A DNA stretch of 59,206 nucleotides from an uncultured Clostridia bacterium (GTDB lineage: Bacteria > Bacillota > Clostridia > Christensenellales > Aristaeellaceae): contig CANOHT010000018.1 in NCBI GenBank assembly GCA_947565865.1, positions 1 to 59,206 of the forward strand, written 5' to 3'. Positions 50,663 through 59,206 of this stretch are shown here, in pieces. The notes below the pieces were generated by a model. The model was not told the origin of the DNA. It did not search any database and saw only the letters and a list, made by a program, of their open reading frames with translations. The translations under genes were made by a program, and so were the position numbers. Positions within the stretch are counted from its first letter, which is position 1; every line of letters starts with the position of its first letter.

Positions 50663-52471
50663 ATGAAACGTGCCTTGCGATTCGTGTGTTTGATGCTGTG
50701 CCTGTCACTTCTGCCCCTGCCCGCCATGGGCCAGGAGGAAACCAGCGCACCGAGCATTCGTGTTCTTCTGCGTCGGCTGAACCTGACCGACCGGGCCGAC
50801 CTCATTCTGGACGGCGTGTATACCGCCTCATCAGAGGGCGCCGATATGGCCTTCCCCCGGGGGAGCCGGGTAACCGTACAGGTTCGCTCCGGTGTACTAT
50901 ACCTGTTTTACCAGGGAATGAGCCTGCGGGCCGGCAATCGCCTGACCTTTGTCCGCAACGCCTCCCAGGCCCAGGACAGCGACGGTATCCGCTTTGCTGA
51001 AGGCGGCAATTTTTACCCTGGCGACCTGTCGCTGACGGTATCGGGAGGGCTTCTTCAGCCCGTTTGCACCCTGTCCGTTGAGGATTATCTGCTCGGGGTC
51101 GTCCCCTATGAAATGAGCAACAGCTTCCCTCTGGAGGCCCTGAAGGCTCAGGCCGTGTGTGCCCGTACCTACGCGCTGAGTCATGTGAAGCCCGATCAAA
51201 GCTACGATGTGGTGGACACCACCAACGATCAGGTCTTCAAGGGCGTCAACCTCAGCCATACCAACGCCATCCGCGCCGTTCGGGAAACCGCGGGGGTGGT
51301 GGGCGGCTGGAAGGGACAGCTGGCCACCTGCTTTTACAGCGCCTCCAACGGCGGCCAGACAGACCTGCCCCAGAACGTGTGGGGCGGCGGCGGTGACTAT
51401 GGCTACTATGCCATGAACGACGATCCCTTTGACCTGGAAAACCCGGAAAGCATCGTCCGCCGGGCAGCGATCCCCAAGCAGGGTGAGGTACCGCAGGGGC
51501 TGCTGTCCGCCGTCAGCCAGGCCATGGCCGATACGCTGCGGGAGAAGGGCTATGGCACGGAGGCCGACTGCTTCCGGATCGACAGCGTGACCGCCGCCAG
51601 CCTGGGCGGCCCCGGAAAGAAGGAGCCCAGCCGCTATGTGACCGAGCTGACGCTGACCTTTACCTGGTCGGGCCGAAGGGTGCTGCAAACCCCGGCCCCT
51701 ACCTCCGACGTTACCCCCGAGCCCGCCGCGCTTCCCGCCCAAGAGGATGTCGAGTTCTACCTGTTCGCCACCGACACGCCCATTCCCATGGTGACCCCCG
51801 CCCCTACCGGCGTGACCGTCGCGCCTACCGCCGAGCCGACACCCCAGCCCACCCCCGTTTATAGTGCTTACGAGCCTGCCGCCGAGCCCGCTACGGTAAC
51901 GGTAAAGCTGTTTCCCGCCCTGGTTCAGGCCCTGAAGCTGTCCATTGCAGACTCGGATAATGAACTGGTGACCCTGGTTGAAAAGGAAGACGCCTTTGTA
52001 CTGGAGGCCCGGCGCTTTGGCCACGGCGTCGGCATGAGCCAGCGGGGCGCCCAGTGGATGGCCGGACAGTACGGCAAGCAGTACCATGAAATTCTTGATT
52101 TCTACTATCCCGGCATGACCCTGATGAAGGCCCCTGCCGCGGCCGCGGCTCTGCCCACCACGCCCCCGGAATTGGCCGCCACCCCCGCGCCCCCAGCCAC
52201 CCCTACGCCCCGGCCTACGCTGATGCCCGTGACCACCGACCATCTGCCCGAGGGCGCGTACATGGCCAGCGTGGAAGGCATTGAGGATGACAGCAGCCTG
52301 AATCTTAGAGCCGAGCCCCATGCCGCCGCCGACATCCTCATGCGGCTGTACAAGCATCAGCGGCTGATTGTTCTGGGCAGCTGCGAGGACCCGGCCTGGG
52401 TTCATGTGAAAACCGACGCCGCCGAGGGCTATGTCATGGCCAGCTTCCTGGAAACATCCACACAGCCTTAA
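50663..52471 (+). CDS. SpoIID/LytB-like protein with split domain and SH3-like tail
   Basis: A 602-residue exported protein: signal peptide (about 1-23), a SpoIID domain with the catalytic Glu in VVPYE (E150) and EALKAQAVCARTYAL, then a Pro/Thr/Ala-rich insertion (about 345-415) before the SpoIID end motif GHGVGMSQRGAQW. Another Pro-rich linker leads to a C-terminal SH3b domain (about 530-600). SpoIID cleaves stem-peptide-free glycan strands during engulfment; secreted versions remodel peptidoglycan. AAGGAGG precedes the ATG. Confidence 0.88.
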   Translation: MKRALRFVCLMLCLSLLPLPAMGQEETSAPSIRVLLRRLNLTDRADLILDGVYTASSEGADMAFPRGSRVTVQVRSGVLYLFYQGMSLRAGNRLTFVRNASQAQDSDGIRFAEGGNFYPGDLSLTVSGGLLQPVCTLSVEDYLLGVVPYEMSNSFPLEALKAQAVCARTYALSHVKPDQSYDVVDTTNDQVFKGVNLSHTNAIRAVRETAGVVGGWKGQLATCFYSASNGGQTDLPQNVWGGGGDYGYYAMNDDPFDLENPESIVRRAAIPKQGEVPQGLLSAVSQAMADTLREKGYGTEADCFRIDSVTAASLGGPGKKEPSRYVTELTLTFTWSGRRVLQTPAPTSDVTPEPAALPAQEDVEFYLFATDTPIPMVTPAPTGVTVAPTAEPTPQPTPVYSAYEPAAEPATVTVKLFPALVQALKLSIADSDNELVTLVEKEDAFVLEARRFGHGVGMSQRGAQWMAGQYGKQYHEILDFYYPGMTLMKAPAAAAALPTTPPELAATPAPPATPTPRPTLMPVTTDHLPEGAYMASVEGIEDDSSLNLRAEPHAAADILMRLYKHQRLIVLGSCEDPAWVHVKTDAAEGYVMASFLETSTQP

Positions 52472-52525
52472 CCCGCTTTCTACCAAAGACTCAGGTCGGA
52501 CTGTCCTGCCTGAAGGGAGGCGTTC

Positions 52526-54106
52526 ATGCGCACCGCCACCGTATTCAACTTTCTTGTGGAGGCTACGCTCATCGGCAGCGCGCTGATGCTGGTGATGCTG
52601 CTTGCCCGGCCGTTTTTGCGCCGGAGGCTGGGCAGCCGCGCGCTGCTTGTGGCCTGGGTGCTGGTCGTACTGCGGCTGGCTGCGCCCCTGGCCCTGCCCA
52701 ACCCAGCCATGAATTGGCTCCGCCCCACCCTGAGCCAGGACGCGGGAATCCGCCCGATGGCGGATCAGGTGCGCGTCCGCATGGAGGACGCCGCTTTTGA
52801 CCTTTACTGGAAGGTGCTCGGCACAGACACCGATCAAACGCCGCTGCACACCCTGCTGTGGCGCGCGGTCTATGCCACGAGCAACGGCCGCTTTGCGCGG
52901 CTGGCCCTGACGGTCTACGGCGCCGGGGCAGGGCTGTCCATCCTGTGGATGCTGGGCCAGGGCTTGCTGTTCCACCAGACGCTGCGAAAACGGCGGCGCG
53001 GCGGACTGACCCCGGAACAGCAGGAGGCTCTTATCCGCCTTTGCCGCACCTACGGCCTTCGGTGTGCGCCCCGCGTGAACGTGGTGGACGGGCTGCCCGG
53101 CTGCTGCTCTACGCCCCTGCCAAGACCGACGATCCTGCTGTCCGCCCAAGCCCGCCCGGAGGACATCCATGCCCTTTTGCGCCGGGAGGTCGCCGCCCTT
53201 CGCCGGCATGACGGCTGGTGGGCTCTGATTCGGAATTTTTGCTGCGCGGTGCATTGGTTTAACCCGCTGGTCTGGGCAGCGGCCCAGGCCATGCGAACCG
53301 ACGCCGCCCTGGCCTCGGATGAATTCGCCCTCTCCCGCTGCGACGCTGCCGAAGCGCAGGCTTATGTCGCCGCGCTGATTCACACCACGGACACCTGCCG
53401 GGGGCGGCCCTCCATCGCGGTAGCCGCCACCCCCGCCACCCTGCGGGATCGGCCTATGAGGGAGCGCGTTCGGTTCTCCCTTCACCCGGTACATGCTTCC
53501 GCCTTGTCCCGGGCGGCTTTTGCTGTGTGCTGCTGCTTTGCGCTCTGCTTGATGTTCGGCACCGCGGAACAGTCCTCGGTGGTCAATCTGCCCGCCGTCA
53601 GCGCCTGCTTCCGGCCCGACGCCCTTGTCCTTGCCACGGAGGAAGACGCGAAGGCCTATGCGCGGAGCTTTCTGGCGCTGGAGGCCATCGACGCCGCTGA
53701 AGGCGCCTTCGCCCCGCGCCTCATGGAGGATGAGCGAGGCTGGACGGCGCAGTGGTACCTCGGGCAGGACGAGTGCCTGCTATCCTTTACTCAATCCGGC
53801 GAGATACGCCAGTATGAGGGCGGGGCCCGCGCGCTTCCCAGCCTGGTGCCTCTGGCCTGGCCCATCACCACCCACAGCGGCGAAGGGCAACAGTGGTGCG
53901 CTTTTCTCTCATACTTTCTGAGCACGCATCTGCCGGAAATCTGGAACGCCTACCACGCCATGGATATCGTCGCCTCCGGCCGTCTGGACGGGGAACGGTA
54001 CATCATTGTCAATCTGCTGGACGAAGCCCAGGAGCCCTTGTGGCAGATGACCGTCCAGGTTGCCCCTGTGGGGCGGATCCTGTCGCTGACGCCGATCAAT
54101 GGGTGA
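52526..54106 (+). CDS. M56-like (BlaR1-type) membrane protein, zinc motif lost
   Basis: A 526-residue protein with the BlaR1/MecR1 M56 layout: several N-terminal membrane segments, a cytoplasmic loop, WFNPLVW and SDEFAL. The expected H-E-x-x-H zinc site reads R220-E221-V-A-A224, so both His ligands are gone and proteolysis is unlikely. The C-terminal ~190 residues are an extracellular domain. No BlaI-like repressor is next to it; it follows the SpoIID-like gene by 54 bases. It may be a sensor or scaffold derived from the peptidase. Confidence 0.82.
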   Translation: MRTATVFNFLVEATLIGSALMLVMLLARPFLRRRLGSRALLVAWVLVVLRLAAPLALPNPAMNWLRPTLSQDAGIRPMADQVRVRMEDAAFDLYWKVLGTDTDQTPLHTLLWRAVYATSNGRFARLALTVYGAGAGLSILWMLGQGLLFHQTLRKRRRGGLTPEQQEALIRLCRTYGLRCAPRVNVVDGLPGCCSTPLPRPTILLSAQARPEDIHALLRREVAALRRHDGWWALIRNFCCAVHWFNPLVWAAAQAMRTDAALASDEFALSRCDAAEAQAYVAALIHTTDTCRGRPSIAVAATPATLRDRPMRERVRFSLHPVHASALSRAAFAVCCCFALCLMFGTAEQSSVVNLPAVSACFRPDALVLATEEDAKAYARSFLALEAIDAAEGAFAPRLMEDERGWTAQWYLGQDECLLSFTQSGEIRQYEGGARALPSLVPLAWPITTHSGEGQQWCAFLSYFLSTHLPEIWNAYHAMDIVASGRLDGERYIIVNLLDEAQEPLWQMTVQVAPVGRILSLTPING

Positions 54107-55042
54107 TACCATTCACCTTCGCAAAAAGCTCCATGCGTCCGCGTTGAGCAGCCCCTGAATACAGGGAGCGCGAAAAAGCCCCCGAATAGAAAAACAAGGT
54201 TAGCCGGTGTGCCAAAGCGAGAGCGGAGGCATGCCGGCTTTCTGCCGGTTACGCTTGTCGTTGCAGATAAGGACGAAGCGGCCGATCAGATCGCTCGCTT
54301 GATGAAAAGAGGCTGATCTGTGTCGGTCATGGCATTTGACTTTGAGCATGGAAAAAGCCTCCGCCATGGCTTTGCCATGTGGATTTCCCTTTCTTGACAT
54401 GGAAGGCGTTATCCCGTATGCCTTGGTCAGCTGAACATATGCCTGGGTGATGTATGAACGCCTTGGTCGCTTTGGAGCGGCAGCTTGTCTGCCTCCCTCT
54501 TTTCCTTCTTCCGCATTGCCATATGAATGGGATCTGGCACCGTTTACACCCATTGGCGCGCGGCTGTCTTGCAGGCAATGAGGCTGATTCCCCGCTGCTC
54601 ACAAATCATGAACGGATAGAACGCCCGTCTTGTTCTGGACGCAAGCAATGGCGATCAATCACTTGGTTTTGGTCTTTCCACTTGAGACTGGCGGCCACAC
54701 AGATCGGCAGACCTGTAAGCGTATTGCCCCAGGCTTACCTATTTGCGCCTGCGCCGGTTTTCATACAAGCATCCGTATTGCTTCATAGCACGAAGTGAGG
54801 TCTTGACATAACTCTCGATTTATCCGGTCTTCAGCCTTTTTCTGCCATGCCGGCAGCCCTATGATTTGTCCGGTCGCTTCCGGCACGGCTGTACCTGGCG
54901 GGCATGTTCCGCAATCCGCTCCACATGGCCCGTGTGCCTGATAGAATCATCATTTTTCTTGCCATATCATTACCCCCTGACGCAGTTCCATGATCCCGTG
55001 TCAGGAGGCTTCCTCGCTTTTATCCGTTTTTTTCGGTTCGGT
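54107..55042. other. Gene-poor tract holding a transposase relic
   Basis: About 930 bases without an intact gene. It contains the IS3 transposase relic at 54200-54481 and a small hairpin near 54152-54168. The remainder, 54482-55042, has no frame that I can support; it may be more decayed insertion-sequence DNA. Confidence 0.6.
54200..54481 (-). pseudogene. IS3-family transposase (OrfB) fragment, frameshifted
   Basis: The minus strand reads the C-terminal catalytic end of an IS3 OrfB integrase: TQAYVQLTKAYGITPSMSRKG, then the AMAEAF segment with the DDE Glu, then SDLIGRF. The preceding SDQGVHTS motif (Asp of DDE; 54481-54458) is in a different frame, so the copy is frameshifted and inactive. 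No terminal inverted repeats were found. Confidence 0.75.
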
Positions 55043-55813
55043 TCACGGCAGGCGGCTTTTTTTGATGTCCCCCAAATTCAGCGCTACCGTCTCCCCCTCA
55101 TGGCAGATCATCCGTATTTCACCCTCACGGATGGCATAGCCTTCGCCGCAAAGCACAGCTTCTCCGTCTTTCTCGACGATGTAGCTGCCATCCGGCAAGG
55201 CAAAAAACAAATGCCCGGCACTGTCGCCATAGGTAATGTCCTCAAACAGGCGCATCCCGTCCAGGCGGTGGTTCCGCACCTGCTGATAATGAGGCAGAAT
55301 GTTCAACCGCGTCAGCCCAAGGCCCGGGATAAACCGCTGATAGCGCGGGTTGACAGCCTCGCCGGGCTCCTCCGGCTGGGCGTAGACAAGCTCCGCACAG
55401 TTCATGCTGCCCGCGCTGACGCCGATGACCACGCCCTTGAAGTCCCGCAGGGCCTCCTTCAGCCCCAGGCGGCGGAAGAAAGCGTTCTCCGTGGGCACAT
55501 GACCGCCCGCCAGCAGCAGCACATCGCAGGCGGCCAGCAGCGTCGGCAGCGCCTCGGCGTTGCGGCTGTCCACCACGGCGGCCCGGGCCAAAGGCATGCC
55601 GTGATAGGCAAAGCAGCCGGCGAAGGTCTGAAGCATTTCGTCATTCAGCGGGCCGTTATCCGGTGCCGCGGCGACAATCACCAGCGACGCCCCCGGTGAA
55701 ACGCAATCCCGCAAATGCTTCACAAAGCCGTTGCGCTCGCTGAAAACGCAGGGCAGATCAACGCCGTCGGGTACATGATCGTCGCAGGGGCTGCTTGTCA
55801 GGAATAAGCGCAT
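55043..55813 (-). CDS. Peptidase E-like serine peptidase (S51 family)
   Basis: A 256-residue S51-type protein (aspartyl dipeptidase-like). It has the nucleophile elbow GVSAGS (about residue 115) and the preceding GGHVPTENAFFRRLGLK segment typical of the family. The start is at 55813: the ATG nearest to AAAGGAG (55822) is only a few bases from the site, while 55813 is 9-10 bases away. It diverges from the KdgF-like gene. It may be an amidase-like peptidase; no signal peptide is present. Confidence 0.85.
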   Translation of the reverse strand: MRLFLTSSPCDDHVPDGVDLPCVFSERNGFVKHLRDCVSPGASLVIVAAAPDNGPLNDEMLQTFAGCFAYHGMPLARAAVVDSRNAEALPTLLAACDVLLLAGGHVPTENAFFRRLGLKEALRDFKGVVIGVSAGSMNCAELVYAQPEEPGEAVNPRYQRFIPGLGLTRLNILPHYQQVRNHRLDGMRLFEDITYGDSAGHLFFALPDGSYIVEKDGEAVLCGEGYAIREGEIRMICHEGETVALNLGDIKKSRLP

Positions 55814-55839
55814 GGGGGGCATCTCCTTTCACGCGCCGC

Positions 55840-55868
55840 TTGAAGCGCGGCGGAAAACATGCTACAAT
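55840..55868 (+). promoter_or_regulatory. Promoter of the KdgF-like gene
   Basis: TTGAAG (55840-55845), 17-base spacer and TACAAT (55863-55868), about 30 bases before the ATG. Confidence 0.7.
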
Positions 55869-55899
55869 CAGAGAAAAGCAAACCATTGGAGGCGAGTTA

Positions 55900-56238
55900 A
55901 TGGTTCATGAACAGCTTATTGCCCGGAGCAGCGAGATTCCCTATATCCAACTGGATAACAAGGTCAAGCGGCGGGTGCTGGCCCACAGCGCACAGCTGAT
56001 GCTGGTGGAAGTGGTCATGGAGACGGGGGGCGTCGGCACGGTACACAGCCATCCCCACAGTCAGAATACCTATGTGCTCAGCGGACGCTTCCGCTTCACC
56101 ATGGACGGGCAGGAGCTCGAAGTCGCGGCAGGCGACACCCTGGCCTTCCTGCCCAGCGTCCCCCATGGAACCCTGTGTCTGGAGGCAGGAACGCTTCTTG
56201 ACGTTTTCTCTCCCATGCGGGAGGATTTTCTGGTATGA
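55900..56238 (+). CDS. KdgF-like cupin (unsaturated uronate ketonization)
   Basis: A 112-residue cupin close in size and motif to KdgF, which linearises 4,5-unsaturated uronates during pectin/alginate breakdown: SHPHSQNTYVLSGRF with the metal His/Gln, PSVPHGT, and the C-terminal VFSPMREDFL. The start at 55900 has GGAGG 7 bases upstream. A 44-residue reading frame overlaps its stop. The nearby 2-keto-3-deoxygluconate kinase fits the same uronate pathway. Confidence 0.82.
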   Translation: MVHEQLIARSSEIPYIQLDNKVKRRVLAHSAQLMLVEVVMETGGVGTVHSHPHSQNTYVLSGRFRFTMDGQELEVAAGDTLAFLPSVPHGTLCLEAGTLLDVFSPMREDFLV

Positions 56239-56369
56239 GCGAATGGCAGAAGGCCCAGGCGGAAGCCGACTGGGCCGATGATACCGAGGATGAGGACAGC
56301 GCCCTCCGTGAGGCGGAACCTACCTATCGGGACGGTTCGGTTAAGCATGAATGCTGGGGGAACGTCTGA
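56235..56369 (+). CDS. Small acidic protein coupled to the KdgF-like gene
   Basis: A 44-residue frame rich in Asp/Glu and Trp (MSEWQKAQAEADWADDTEDE start) that overlaps the KdgF-like stop by four bases (ATGA), typical of translational coupling. A terminator follows 8 bases after its stop, supporting a real last gene. No family recognised. Confidence 0.6.
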   Translation: MSEWQKAQAEADWADDTEDEDSALREAEPTYRDGSVKHECWGNV

Positions 56370-56377
56370 ACAGCTAT

Positions 56378-56412
56378 GCCCTCTGCGCAGCGAAAAGGCG
56401 CAGAGGGCGTTT
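56378..56412. terminator. Terminator between KdgF-like operon and GNAT gene
   Basis: A perfect 11-bp GC-rich stem (56378-56388 with 56398-56408, 9-base loop) followed by GTTT. It lies between converging transcripts. Confidence 0.8.
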
Positions 56413-56420
56413 GCTTGTCT

Positions 56421-57020
56421 TCAGGTCAAGCGAGCACGAAAGGCGTCTTCATCCATGCGAAAGGTCAGCCCGTCATAATCCGCCCCTCGCACGCGGCGGA
56501 TGCCGGCTTTGCGGTCGCAGATGACAAAGCCCAGCCGCTGGGCCAAGCGTACCATGCGCGTGTTGCCCGACCAAGTTTGCAGATACAGCTCCTTCCTGCC
56601 ATTTTCCAGGAAGTAAAGCGCGAAGGCCTCCAGCGCCTGAGCGCCCAGCCCCCGGCCCCAATAAGCGGACTCCTCAATTTCAATGCCCAGGGCAGGGTAC
56701 ACCTTCTGCCCCGGCCGCACGTTCTTTTCCGCGATCCATTGGTAGCTTTCGTCGATCAGGTAAGCATTCACGCCGCCGATGTGTACGCCCTGCACCGTAT
56801 CCAGTTCAAAGCACCAGCGGAAGTCCTCCGGCTCTCGGGCCAGTTCGGCCATGGCCTTTGCCCGGTAGGCCGCCGGGTCAAATTCGGCAATGGCCTCCTC
56901 CATTTCCCAGGGCGCGTCCCACAGGGCCCATTGGGTTTCCACTGTGTTCCAGCGAATCTCGTCCTTGATGTCCGATTCCCGGAAGTCCCGCAGTACAATA
57001 TCCTTATATCGTATCTCCAA
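56421..57020 (-). CDS. GNAT family N-acetyltransferase
   Basis: A 199-residue GNAT protein resembling RimJ/RimL-type acetyltransferases: central GIEIEESAYWGRGLGAQALEAF carries the acetyl-CoA pyrophosphate loop, followed by LYLQTWSGNTRMVRLAQRLGF. It lies 63 bases after the sugar kinase on the same strand and may be co-transcribed. The acceptor substrate is unknown. The ribosome site is weak. Confidence 0.88.
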   Translation of the reverse strand: MEIRYKDIVLRDFRESDIKDEIRWNTVETQWALWDAPWEMEEAIAEFDPAAYRAKAMAELAREPEDFRWCFELDTVQGVHIGGVNAYLIDESYQWIAEKNVRPGQKVYPALGIEIEESAYWGRGLGAQALEAFALYFLENGRKELYLQTWSGNTRMVRLAQRLGFVICDRKAGIRRVRGADYDGLTFRMDEDAFRARLT

Positions 57021-57083
57021 GAAGTTTCCTCTCTCTCACAGTCAATTCATCCCAAAGCCGTCCGCAAAACGGCCGATTCTTTT

Positions 57084-58169
57084 TTACCGCTTAATATCGT
57101 AGTTCATGTTCGCCAGGTTACGGATGGATCGCACATCGTCGGTGATGTTCGCGTCGCCGTGGATGGTATGCTTGATGACCGAACTGGCCACGGCAAAGTT
57201 AATCATGTCCATCGGCTTATAGCCGTTCATCATGGCATAGATCAAGCCGGAGGCAAAGGCATCTCCGCCGCCCACGCGATCCAGAATGTTAAAGGTAAAC
57301 AGCTTTGATTCGAAGGTATGGCCCTTGTACCACATGAACGCCTTCAGGCTGTTCTCCGAGCCAGAATGGGCATAACGCACATGCCGCGCGATGCACCGCA
57401 GGTTGGGGTAACGGGCAATGAAGCGCTGGAAAATCTCGTCCTGCTGCTCGTAGCTGGGCTGCATGGGCACACCGTCCTTCCAGTCGCCCTTGGCGTGATC
57501 GTCCTCGTCCTTCCACAGATGATAAGGCTCAATGCCCAGGAGTATATTCACATAGGGCAGGCACTCTGTGCAGAAGTCCCGGGCTTCCTCCCAGCTCCAC
57601 AGAGTAGAGCGGAAATTGCCGTCAAAGGAGACCGTCATGCCCATGGCGCTGGCGGTCTTCAGCAGCGCCATGACGAGGTCGCGGCAGTTGGGCCCCAGGG
57701 CGGGGGTAATGCCGGATAGGTGCAGCCAATCAAAGCCCTCCAGCAGGGCGTTCAGATCCACCTTGGAAAAGTCGTATTCCGTCAGCGCCGAATGCTTACG
57801 GTCGTAAATCACCTTGCTGGGCCGAATGCCGTAGCCCGTTTCCAGGTAGTAGGTACCCAGGCGATGGGTGGGCGTTTCCTCCGGGGTGGAAAGAATCATC
57901 GGCGTACAGTGAACGTCATTGGAGCGCAGCATCCGCACGGCGGACTTGCCCAGAGAGTTGTTGGGCACCACGGAAAAGAAGGTGCTGTCAATTCCCAGGT
58001 TGGCCAAAGCCAGCGCGATGTTGGCCTCGCTGCCGCCATAGCTGGCCTCGAAGTTGTTGGCCATGCGGATTTTATCATAGTTGGGCGGCGTCAGGCGCAG
58101 CATGATCTCGCCAACGGTAATGAATTTTTTCGTGGCCATACCCTTGAGCAGAGGATTGGAGTGGATCAT
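57084..58169 (-). CDS. kdgK: PfkB-family sugar kinase, likely 2-keto-3-deoxygluconate kinase
   Basis: A 361-residue PfkB/ribokinase-type kinase. It has the N-terminal GGSEANIALALANLG and the C-terminal DRVGGGDAFASGLIYA motif with catalytic Asp. Fold and start (VGEIMLRL) match 2-keto-3-deoxygluconate kinases, which phosphorylate KDG from uronate breakdown. The start at 58169 has AAGGAAGG 8 bases upstream, better than an internal ATG at 58139. It has its own promoter. The nearby KdgF-like gene fits the same pathway, though a related hexose specificity remains possible. Confidence 0.85.
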   Translation of the reverse strand: MIHSNPLLKGMATKKFITVGEIMLRLTPPNYDKIRMANNFEASYGGSEANIALALANLGIDSTFFSVVPNNSLGKSAVRMLRSNDVHCTPMILSTPEETPTHRLGTYYLETGYGIRPSKVIYDRKHSALTEYDFSKVDLNALLEGFDWLHLSGITPALGPNCRDLVMALLKTASAMGMTVSFDGNFRSTLWSWEEARDFCTECLPYVNILLGIEPYHLWKDEDDHAKGDWKDGVPMQPSYEQQDEIFQRFIARYPNLRCIARHVRYAHSGSENSLKAFMWYKGHTFESKLFTFNILDRVGGGDAFASGLIYAMMNGYKPMDMINFAVASSVIKHTIHGDANITDDVRSIRNLANMNYDIKR

Positions 58170-58231
58170 GGGGCATACCTTCCTTCCGAGTTCGTCCGCG
58201 CCGCCAGTTCGGGCGCCGCGCCGTCTTTTTC

Positions 58232-58260
58232 AGTATATCACGTCCCGCCCTGACAGGCAA
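58232..58260 (-). promoter_or_regulatory. Promoter of the KDG kinase gene
   Basis: On the minus strand: TTGCCT (58260-58255), 17-base spacer, TATACT (58237-58232). Confidence 0.72.
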
Positions 58261-58365
58261 TCCCAAACCCCGGAAGAAAGCTGCCGACGGAATTTTTCCC
58301 TGATGGAAGGAAATGAGCAAACAGTGGTCGAAAGCAACAGCATCCATCCGAAGGGAGTGCCGCCT

Positions 58366-58773
58366 ATGAGACCCACCCTGCTGTCCTTCAACGTCACGGG
58401 AGACCGCCTGAACAGGCTGCGGTTTGCCTGTATGCGCCAAAGCATCCTCTTGTCGCCGGTGCCGCCGGAGGACTTCGCCCAGCCCCTAGGGGCTTTGTGC
58501 GGCCTGACGCCCCGTGCGTCAGAAACGACGCCTGGCGAACCTTTGCCCGGCGAAATGCTGGTGATGGCGAACCTGAGCCGTCCCCAGGCCGAGCGGCTGC
58601 TGGCCGCCCTGAAGCAGGCACGCCTGTTCTTCCCGCTGAAGGCCGTCCTCACCCCAACCAACGCCGCATGGGACGCTCCGCGGCTTTACCTGGAGCTGAC
58701 GGCGGAGCGGGAGGCCATTGCCCGGCAAGAGCGCGCCCCGCATCAGGCGGACGAAGAGAAAACGTCTGTCTGA
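58366..58773 (+). CDS. DUF3783 family protein
   Basis: A 135-residue protein of the DUF3783 type, with the typical PLKAVLTPTNAAWDAPRLYLEL end. No signal peptide. GGGAG is about 8 bases before the ATG at 58366; the frame is open further 5' but without a start site. Found mostly in Clostridia; function unknown. Confidence 0.82.
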   Translation: MRPTLLSFNVTGDRLNRLRFACMRQSILLSPVPPEDFAQPLGALCGLTPRASETTPGEPLPGEMLVMANLSRPQAERLLAALKQARLFFPLKAVLTPTNAAWDAPRLYLELTAEREAIARQERAPHQADEEKTSV

Positions 58774-59206
58774 GCCCGGCGGGAACGTCATTTCCGTCGT
58801 CCCTCTCCCCGTGCGGTGATGATGTTTTTCTCGCCGCCGCAGCGTTTGATCCGTCCCTTATCCCGCAAAGCCTTCAGTCCATCGTATGCGGGGCGCTCAT
58901 GAACCGCTGAAGGCGGATATGGCGCAGTTTTCCGTATCAGGGTTAATTGCCTGCCGGCCTTGTCCGAAAAGTGTACAGTCTCCCTCTTGGTTAGCTCCCC
59001 GGTCACTCAAGTATGAAAAGAAGCGAAAAGTATTTACGTCCCCTTGGCGTCAGCCGCCATGATCAGGGCCATGATAGAGGCTGCCGTATGCCGAGCCTGG
59101 ACATCACTCATCATGTCCGCGCGACCATCGAGCAGGCCGCGGCGCTGATGAGTCATCCTCGCCATTGAATGCAAGACAACGGCCGGCGCATCATGATCTG
59201 CCGATG
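58774..59206. other. Terminal gene-poor region
   Basis: No gene I can support. A 72-residue minus frame (58788-59006) ends in a segment reminiscent of winged-helix tails (YDGLKALRDKGRIKRCGG), possibly a decayed DNA-binding protein. Confidence 0.45.

Noticed and set aside
54859..54965. Possible small OrfA-like frame on the minus strand before the IS3 relic
   Set aside because: A good ribosome site precedes an ATG at 54965, but the encoded sequence shows no IS3 OrfA helix-turn-helix, so I did not annotate it as a gene.
1..59206. CRISPR arrays, tRNA or rRNA genes
   Set aside because: No regularly spaced direct repeats and no tRNA- or rRNA-like stretches were seen on reading either strand.

Overview
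The window looks like chromosomal DNA of a GC-rich, gut-type Clostridia member (Firmicutes). Supporting signs are strong AGGAGG ribosome binding sites, many TTGACA/TATAAT-like sigma-A promoters, YesN/YesM-type two-component regulators, Firmicutes-associated families (DUF1836, DUF3783, DUF3784, DegV, SpoIID) and ABC sugar importers with no linked ATPase. A Christensenellales-like lineage is possible, but the sequence alone does not settle it. I saw no rRNA, tRNA or CRISPR.

Region 1 (about 131-24223) is a glycan-utilization locus. A minus-strand operon runs from 15727 to a terminator at 131-163: two ABC permeases, a solute-binding protein, a cellulase-like clan GH-A enzyme, a GH2 beta-mannosidase-like enzyme, a cupin phosphoglucose isomerase, a mannose-6-phosphate isomerase with an extra N-terminal domain, a second cupin isomerase, GH1, GH130, a sulfatase and a TIM-barrel sugar isomerase/epimerase. 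Divergent to it is a plus-strand operon: YesN-type regulator, YesM-type kinase, a serine hydrolase, a CE15-like esterase, a ROK sugar kinase and GH31. Most enzymes lack signal peptides, so imported oligosaccharides, probably beta-mannosides or sulfated/uronylated glycans, appear to be dismantled in the cytoplasm.

Region 2 (24453-40888) begins with an XRE regulator, followed by a second minus-strand glycan operon from 39504 to 25243: BspA-like LRR lipoprotein, DUF6259-like protein, solute-binding protein, two permeases, an exported DUF4185 protein, a GH172 (DUF2961) enzyme, a phosphoesterase, an MFS transporter and an unassigned toroid-like protein. A cupin-AraC regulator diverges from it. DUF4185 next to GH172 recalls D-arabinan breakdown, with an exported endo-enzyme, a transporter and a cytoplasmic exo-enzyme.

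Region 3 (41014-59206) is mostly housekeeping and small accessory genes: YitT, DUF1836, DegV, a C39-like peptidase, DUF3784, MATE with MarR, aroF-aroB, an AraC regulator, a SpoIID-like protein, a degenerate M56 peptidase, an IS3 transposase relic, a peptidase E-like protein, a KdgF-like cupin with a coupled 44-residue protein, a GNAT acetyltransferase, 2-keto-3-deoxygluconate kinase and a DUF3783 protein.

The most striking find is upstream of aroF. A 22-codon, Phe-rich leader peptide is followed by mutually exclusive stems and a terminator, laid out like a classical ribosome-mediated attenuator. That is unusual for a Firmicute, where T-box control normally covers amino-acid operons.
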